From Cyclostephanos tholiformis (Eukaryota; Bacillariophyta; Thalassiosirophyceae; Thalassiosirales; Thalassiosiraceae), in NCBI GenBank assembly GCA_036939975.1, contig JALLPB010000489.1, positions 1-19,915 on the forward strand: DNA of 19,915 nt, in the 5' to 3' direction. The position numbers and the translations under genes were made by a program. The notes under the pieces were generated by a model. It was not told the origin of the DNA and did no database searches. It saw nothing but the letters and a program-made list of their open reading frames with translations. Shown here in pieces: positions 18,603 through 19,915 of the stretch; within the stretch, counting starts at the first letter, position 1, and each line of letters starts with the position of its first letter.

Positions 18603-19112
18603 CGTTGGATATGTGGAATGATGTGCGAATTATTGCCTTATTTCGATGGGGGCGGAGGGAATGTTACCTCTACTACCTATTTCATTCTGCAGGGGCGGGT
18701 GGTGGTCTTCGTAGAAAAAAAAATGACTCATCGGTTGTGTGGTAAAGTACTATCGTATTGTACCTTTTATATTGTTGTTTGTGTGTTTTTTGTTTTTTTG
18801 TGTTGGTGTCCACTTCAAGTGAATTGACGTCAGTATGACGTCATGACCACATCATCCAACACGAGGGAGAGTTAGATAGATAGGAATACGTACTTCCACA
18901 TAAGTAATGCAGCGCGCCTAAAAAAAAAGATTTGCCCCCTGCGCCCTTTTTACCTTTTTCGCCATCGCCACTCGTTCAACGACAGGATCCTGGTCTCCAT
19001 CACCACTTTTTCACTCATATCACGAGGAGGATATTATACACCTACTACCATACCCATCCAGCCACCGTCACTTCCCCGACCCGAACCTACGACATCTCAA
19101 CGATCAAATATA
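18603..19112. promoter_or_regulatory. Divergent promoter region between LPA1-like gene and the right-edge gene
   Basis: 510 bp between the two start codons with T-rich and AT-rich patches. It contains the paired CRE sites at 18825-18843 and no convincing coding frame. Both genes must draw their promoters from here. Confidence 0.5.
18825..18843. promoter_or_regulatory. Two perfect CRE palindromes one helical turn apart
   Basis: TGACGTCA occurs at 18825-18832 and again at 18836-18843, separated by GTA, so the centres are 11 bp apart on the same DNA face. A TGACCACATCA sequence follows at 18844. TGACGTCA is the consensus for bZIP dimers; in diatoms CRE-type sites govern CO2/cAMP and light responses. 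The pair lies 223 bp upstream of the LPA1-like start and 270 bp upstream of the gene at 19113. Use by either gene is inferred. Confidence 0.65.
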
Positions 19113-19531
19113 ATGAGTGCACGAATGAGAACTAACATCCTGACGATCGCCCTCCGACGCGGCCGCCCGTCGTCGTCGTCATCGTCGTCATCTCCGTTCC
19201 GTTCTTCCTCTTCCTCCTCCTCCATTCCCCTCGCGTCGTCGACCACGCGAATACGACCGCGTCGTGGAGGCAGTGCCGCGTCATCGTCTTCCCCCCACAA
19301 CGCATACTCTTCGACTCAACAGCGCGCGACTCCCGCTCCACCGCATCCATCGAGGAGGGCCAATTCGTCGATGTTGCGCGATCAGAACGCCACGACAAGA
19401 TTGCGCGACGCCGTATCGTGCGAATTCTCGTCGTTACGGTACGCCCTCATGATAACGAACGGTACGGATGGGGAGGGGACGTTATTGAGGGGGTGGGATG
19501 CAGGCGTGGACGTGGACGACGAGGATGGAAC
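19113..19531 (+). CDS. First exon of an unrecognised gene, possibly organelle-targeted
   Basis: The frame opens at an ATG preceded by AAATATA and runs 139 codons plus two bases to a GTGAGT donor at 19532. The N-terminus (MSARMRTNILTIALRRGRPS) is basic and free of acidic residues, followed by long Ser/Arg-rich stretches, which resembles a mitochondrial presequence. The later part (ATTRLRDAVSCEFSSLRYAL) looks like the beginning of a folded helical domain. A possible acceptor at 19591 would end the protein after five more codons at 19605-19607, so either the gene is very short or the true next exon lies further on, perhaps beyond the window. I do not recognise the family. Confidence 0.45.
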
Positions 19532-19915
19532 GTGAGTCTTCGATTATATATCTATAAATATTGTTACTATATATATATATATATTTATCAGCCGCCCCAT
19601 TTCGTGAGTCCAACCTCTCGTCGAGAAACGGGTAAACGTCCTCCACTCTAGAGGAATTTGGAAAGATCTCACGCCCTTTTGCCATCTCCCATCTTTTGTT
19701 GATGAACCACCCCGTGCACCCCGACCACCTCTCAGTTAATTTTCCCTTCAATCGCGCTTTTTTCTTTTTTCGGGAAACATGGGCCGTAACATTCCCACAC
19801 GCACTTCGCCCCCCTCGTGTGCCCCCCCCCTCCCCCATTCGATTGAGACCTGTTCGAACATCGGCCCAGATGAAACATCGGGGATGGAAACGATTATACG
19901 CATTATCTTCCCTCC
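19532..19915. other. Intronic or flanking sequence to the right edge
   Basis: A (TA)n tract at about 19568-19583 and C-rich runs near 19808-19835 are the only features seen. The stretch begins with a good splice donor. I see no exon I can support, and no frame on the minus strand resembles a known protein. Confidence 0.4.

Noticed and set aside
1..19915. tRNA, rRNA or CRISPR features
   Set aside because: No cloverleaf with a TTCGA-type arm, no rRNA-like stretch and no regularly spaced repeat array were found on reading the intergenic regions.

Overview
The window looks like nuclear DNA of a photosynthetic stramenopile, most likely a diatom; I do not name a species. Three things point there. 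Nuclear genes carry bipartite plastid presequences (a signal peptide followed by a Phe at the cleavage site, e.g. STAF|VAP at the start of the pyruvate dehydrogenase gene). Introns are few and short (about 75-175 bp, GT-AG). A Harbinger-type transposase sits next to a Myb/SANT-like protein of a kind I associate with stramenopile genomes.

Layout. 1-2440: a two-gene PIF/Harbinger DNA transposon, cut by the left window edge, with transposase (+) and Myb-like partner (-) convergent. About 2640-2775: hairpin-bearing direct repeats. 2884-4947 (+): a five-exon nuclear-type AT-hook protein I do not recognise. 5185-6396 (-): a three-exon plastid GDT1/UPF0016 (PAM71-like) cation transporter, divergent from 6881-9637 (+), a four-exon gene that fuses the E1-alpha and E1-beta subunits of plastid pyruvate dehydrogenase in one polypeptide. 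9822-11263 (-): a type II membrane sulfotransferase-like gene whose frame breaks at a 13-base G run. 11652-14052 (+): Ku80, divergent from the sulfotransferase. 14216-15130: a roughly 0.9 kb transposon with 23-bp inverted repeats, carrying a two-exon FLYWCH-like zinc-finger gene. 15122-16890 (-): aprataxin (HIT plus zinc finger) with a long unrecognised C-terminal extension, whose stop codon lies inside the transposon end. 17304-18602 (-): a plastid LPA1/REP27-like (DUF3493) photosystem II assembly protein, interrupted by a 45-base C run and an N. 19113 onward (+): the first exon of an unrecognised gene running toward the right edge.

Two functional themes recur. Three genes act in the plastid: Mn/Ca transport, acetyl-CoA supply and PSII assembly. 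Two convergent neighbours, Ku80 and aprataxin, act in DNA strand-break repair, with a transposon wedged between their 3' ends. Splice junctions were inferred by eye from consensus sites, reading phase and family similarity; none is backed by transcript data.
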